Source of the DNA: Alphaproteobacteria bacterium
GTDB lineage: Bacteria > Pseudomonadota > Alphaproteobacteria > Rhizobiales > Hyphomicrobiaceae
NCBI GenBank assembly: GCA_005888525.1
Contig: VBAB01000050.1
Location: forward strand, 1-6,699
Direction: 5' to 3'
DNA: 6,699 nucleotides
Under the pieces are notes generated by a model that had not been told where the DNA came from, searched no databases, and saw only the letters and a list, made by a program, of their open reading frames with translations. The position numbers were made by a program, and so were the translations under genes. Numbering within the stretch: the first letter of the stretch is position 1; each line of letters opens with the position of its first letter. This document shows, in pieces, positions 4,769 through 6,699 of the stretch.

Positions 4769-4781
4769 ATATCGACGATAT
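4769..4781. other. short inverted repeat in the gap between convergent ORFs
   Basis: ATATCG-A-CGATAT is a 6-bp perfect inverted repeat around one base, and a 5-bp stem GTCGC/GCGAC with a 4-nt loop follows at 4783-4796. Both lie just beyond the stop of the epimerase-like gene on the minus strand. They could be part of its 3' end or a protein-binding site; the sequence alone does not decide. Confidence 0.25.
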
Positions 4782-4805
4782 TGTCGCGTCTGCGACGGCT
4801 CCAAA

Positions 4806-5801
4806 CTAGACTGCACCGATTCCGCGAAGCGTTGCTGCCACCGCCTCTGCAAGCGATGTTCGCGGCTCGTGGCCGAGAGCGGCGACCAGCTTTCGATTGT
4901 CGAGCCGTACGGGCTCGTGCCATAGGGGCCTCATCTCCAGCAGTTCGCGCACGGTTTCGTTGAACGGCGCGACAAATCGCAGAAGAGCCCAGGGGAGCCG
5001 TTTGACCTTGAGGCCGGGCCTCTTCAGGGCAGTGGCAATCGCGGCCGTCATCGCAGTGCCGTCGGGGTCCCAGTGTCCCTCAAAGTGGTAGGTGGCGAAG
5101 GCATCCAGGGAGCCCTCCTGTTCGGCCAGCAATGCGAACGTTTCGGCCACGTCCGGCAGGTAAGCCCACGCATGGCCGATGCCGGAAGGCCCGGGATAGG
5201 TGATCGAGCGCACGGGGCGTCCCGGCTTGACCAGGGCCTGGGAGAACCAATTGTTGCCCGGTCGCGGCCCAAAAAAGTCGCCGGCTCGCAGGACGATGGT
5301 GCGGACGCCTTCACGGCTCGCGCTCTGAAGCCGCCGCTCCAGCTCGACACGGATGGCGCCCTTACGCGTCGTCGGATGCTGCGGCGAGTCCTCCCGTAGA
5401 ACGGGAAACGCGTCAGGTCCGTAGTTGTAAATTGCGCCGGGGAGCAGGATGCGGGCGCTCGCCGAGCGGGCGGCCGCAATGCTGTTATCGATCATGGGCA
5501 GCACGAGACCACCCCAGTTCCGGTAGCCGGCGGGGTTCACCGCGTGCACGATCAGCGCGGCGTTCCGCGCTGCGGCGACCACGCTGTCGCGGTCGAGCGC
5601 ATCGCCTTTGAGCCACTCGATTCCGGCCGTCGCATTCCGGTCGGCAGTGGCCTTGGCGCTGTTGCGGGCGAGCGCCTTCACCCGCCATCCATGGCGCAGC
5701 AAAGCTGCCGCGGTTTCGCCGCCGACGCCGCCGGTTGCACCGAGGACAACGGCGGTGCGCCTGCCTGGTTCGCGGGCTTTGTCATTGCACTGGCTTGTCA
5801 C
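4806..5801 (-). CDS. NAD(P)-dependent epimerase/dehydratase-like protein (atypical SDR)
   Basis: An extended/atypical SDR of 331 aa from the start chosen here. It has the nucleotide-binding motif VLGATGGVGG (19-28), a GDALDRDSV segment (66-74) typical of NAD(P)-binding epimerase-like proteins, then LLPGAIYNYGP (119-129) and a C-terminal substrate domain. The usual YxxxK pair is not evident: the expected stretch reads HPTTRKGAIRVELE (142-155), with Arg/Lys where Tyr would be and Arg where Lys would be, so it may bind cofactor or sense redox state rather than catalyse classical epimerisation. The GTG at 5801 is preceded by AGGGA with about 7 nt spacing. The in-frame GTG at 5816 would add five residues but has no RBS. 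No EcfG-like motif is visible upstream. Substrate unknown. Confidence 0.9.
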   Translation of the reverse strand: MTSQCNDKAREPGRRTAVVLGATGGVGGETAAALLRHGWRVKALARNSAKATADRNATAGIEWLKGDALDRDSVVAAARNAALIVHAVNPAGYRNWGGLVLPMIDNSIAAARSASARILLPGAIYNYGPDAFPVLREDSPQHPTTRKGAIRVELERRLQSASREGVRTIVLRAGDFFGPRPGNNWFSQALVKPGRPVRSITYPGPSGIGHAWAYLPDVAETFALLAEQEGSLDAFATYHFEGHWDPDGTAMTAAIATALKRPGLKVKRLPWALLRFVAPFNETVRELLEMRPLWHEPVRLDNRKLVAALGHEPRTSLAEAVAATLRGIGAV

Positions 5802-5912
5802 TGCGTCCCTTTGCACGGGCAGGACGAAACAGTTGTCAGTGCCATTCTTGCAGGAAACGCTCCCATGTCACCGACTTTTCGCGCTTTCTGCTAGGCGACG
5901 ACGCAGCCAACG

Positions 5913-6080
5913 ATGGCCCATATCCTGGTCGATACGCGGATTGTGGAACTCAAGAAGATCACTTCGTCGTGGGACCGCGAGCGCTACGTACGCGAAAACG
6001 ATTGGGCAAAGTTCGGTAAGGAGTCGGATAGTCGGGTCGTGGACGCATGTGCGTCTGAGCTTTACAAACTGCGATCCTGA
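5913..6080 (+). CDS. doubtful 55-aa hypothetical ORF
   Basis: ATG at 5913 to TGA at 6078-6080. The peptide (MAHILVDTRIVELKKITSSW, then DRERYVRENDWAKFGKESDS, ending ASELYKLRS) is charge-rich and helix-like, with codon third positions moderately G/C-rich, so it reads like a protein. There is no convincing RBS. An in-frame TAG at 5892 rules out an upstream extension. Beyond the stop, another frame stays open and reads DTEVIVISNAFSGVDQALAN, so a frameshift-broken gene is possible. I do not recognise either part. Confidence 0.35.
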   Translation: MAHILVDTRIVELKKITSSWDRERYVRENDWAKFGKESDSRVVDACASELYKLRS

Positions 6081-6356
6081 GATTAGTGGCGGTCTCCGGG
6101 ATAGGGGTGACACCGAGGTGATCGTCATCTCGAATGCATTTTCCGGGGTCGACCAAGCGCTTGCGAATTCGGTTCGTAAAAGGGCTCGCTTCGGGACTTG
6201 TAACTTAGGTCGCAACACCAGTGGCAGCGGCAATACCGCCCACCATATTTTGCCCTGCAGCGCCTCCACAGCGTAAGCACTTAAGCCACTGCCGCCGGCC
6301 GCCGAATCGCCTTACCCGCCTGCGATAGGGTGGTTGTCTTTGCGAGGGGTGGCGGT
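6081..6356. other. gene-poor gap before the TPR gene
   Basis: No RNA gene, promoter of known type or supported ORF is visible. GC is lower than in neighbouring genes around 6100-6270. One plus-strand frame (to about 6276) is open and partly protein-like but has no start of its own. The RBS GAGGGG (6345-6349) for the next gene lies at the right end. Confidence 0.4.
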
Positions 6357-6699
6357 GTGCTGGTATCCCGTTTCCATAAAGGCGTGGTGCTGGCGTGTGC
6401 GCTATTCGTTGCCGGTATCGCATCGGCCAGTCCGACCCGCGTGCAGTCGGATGACCTCGCCGCGAATAACCAGCGCATCAGCGAGCTTTACGGAGCCGGG
6501 AAATATCCGGAAGCGATTCCCCTCGCTGAGAGATCGCTGGAGCTGACTCGCAGTCAGAAGGGCCAGGACCATGTCGATACAGCAATAAGAATGGTTTGGG
6601 TCGCCATGCTGTATCGCAACCAAGACCGCGCCGCCGAGGCCGAGCCGCTGTTGAAGCGCACGGTCTCGATTTTGGAGAAGGCGCTGGGACCCGACCATC
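6357..6699 (+). CDS. exported TPR protein (5' part; continues beyond window)
   Basis: The first 114 codons of a tetratricopeptide-repeat protein. The GTG at 6357 follows GAGGGG with about 7 nt spacing. Residues 1-24 form a signal peptide: n-region MLVSRFHK, hydrophobic core GVVLACALFVAGI, cleavage after ASA (22-24). A lipobox-like VLAC (11-14) sits too early in the helix to be convincing. Mature residues from about 36 contain a TPR motif (NNQRISELYGAGKYPEAIPL) and a second, kinesin-light-chain-like repeat (AEAEPLLKRTVSILEKALGPDH, residues 92-113). The LEKALGPDH ending is typical of the 42-residue repeats often followed in rhizobia by a CHAT peptidase-like domain. Whether that domain is present lies outside the window. 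Probably periplasmic; partners unknown. Confidence 0.9.
   Translation, partial: MLVSRFHKGVVLACALFVAGIASASPTRVQSDDLAANNQRISELYGAGKYPEAIPLAERSLELTRSQKGQDHVDTAIRMVWVAMLYRNQDRAAEAEPLLKRTVSILEKALGPDH

Noticed and set aside
4734..4925. A Cys-rich 63-codon plus-strand ORF (CRVCDG...CC...CKRC) suggesting a zinc ribbon
   Set aside because: The Cys-rich part is mostly antisense to the conserved C-terminus of the epimerase-like gene, whose stop at 4806 fits the family. The Cys spacing matches no zinc motif I know.
5608..6276. A 222-codon plus-strand ORF across the epimerase start and the following gap
   Set aside because: The first part is antisense to the epimerase N-terminus. Only the last stretch is outside known genes, and it has no start of its own; that stretch is reported as a possible frameshift instead.
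1..6699. CRISPR arrays, tRNA or rRNA genes, insertion sequences, toxin-antitoxin pairs
   Set aside because: No regularly spaced repeats, tRNA-like cloverleaf, transposase motifs or paired small toxin/antitoxin ORFs were seen.

Overview
The window looks like a chromosomal stretch of a GC-rich alphaproteobacterium, most likely Hyphomicrobiales and Bradyrhizobium-like. This rests on the high GC and GC-rich third codon positions, AGGGAG/GGAG-type ribosome binding sites, a rhizobial-type single-chain Ku with a basic tail, a UdgX-family protein, and several small proteins of a kind I associate with Bradyrhizobium and relatives. The genus is inference.

Layout. 1-858 (-) is a stress-type short-chain dehydrogenase, cut by the left edge. 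859-1344 has no large gene but holds two divergent GGAAC-N16-GGTT promoter motifs, a decayed methyltransferase fragment between them, a 37-codon micro-ORF and a hairpin. 1345-1647 (+) is a small basic KGG-type protein. 1746-2393 (+) is a UdgX-family uracil-DNA-binding protein that lacks the usual cluster cysteines. It converges with a 105-aa predicted alpha/beta protein (2580-2897, -). The gap between them holds two hairpins and a probable remnant of a general-stress-protein-26-like flavoprotein. 3001-3894 (-) is Ku. Divergent from it, 4080-4729 (+) holds three very small ORFs: a one-span membrane protein, a Gly-rich hydrophilic protein and a proline-rich ORF. 4806-5801 (-) is an atypical NAD(P)-binding epimerase-like protein. 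5913-6080 (+) is a doubtful 55-aa ORF. 6357-6699 (+) is the start of an exported TPR protein, cut by the right edge.

How it fits together. Four sites match the alphaproteobacterial general-stress sigma factor (EcfG/RpoE2) pattern, GGAAC-N16/17-GGTT. Each lies in a gene-poor gap, pointing toward and about 25-35 nt from a start codon: the SDR, the micro-ORF/KGG gene side, Ku, and the small membrane-protein operon. They form two divergent pairs. The simplest reading is a general-stress island that combines DNA-end joining, uracil-DNA handling, a stress oxidoreductase and small stress proteins, with remnants of older genes between them. The most interesting points are the clustered EcfG-like promoters (Ku included), the Cys-depleted UdgX that keeps its covalent-bond histidine loop, and the micro-ORF behind a stress promoter.
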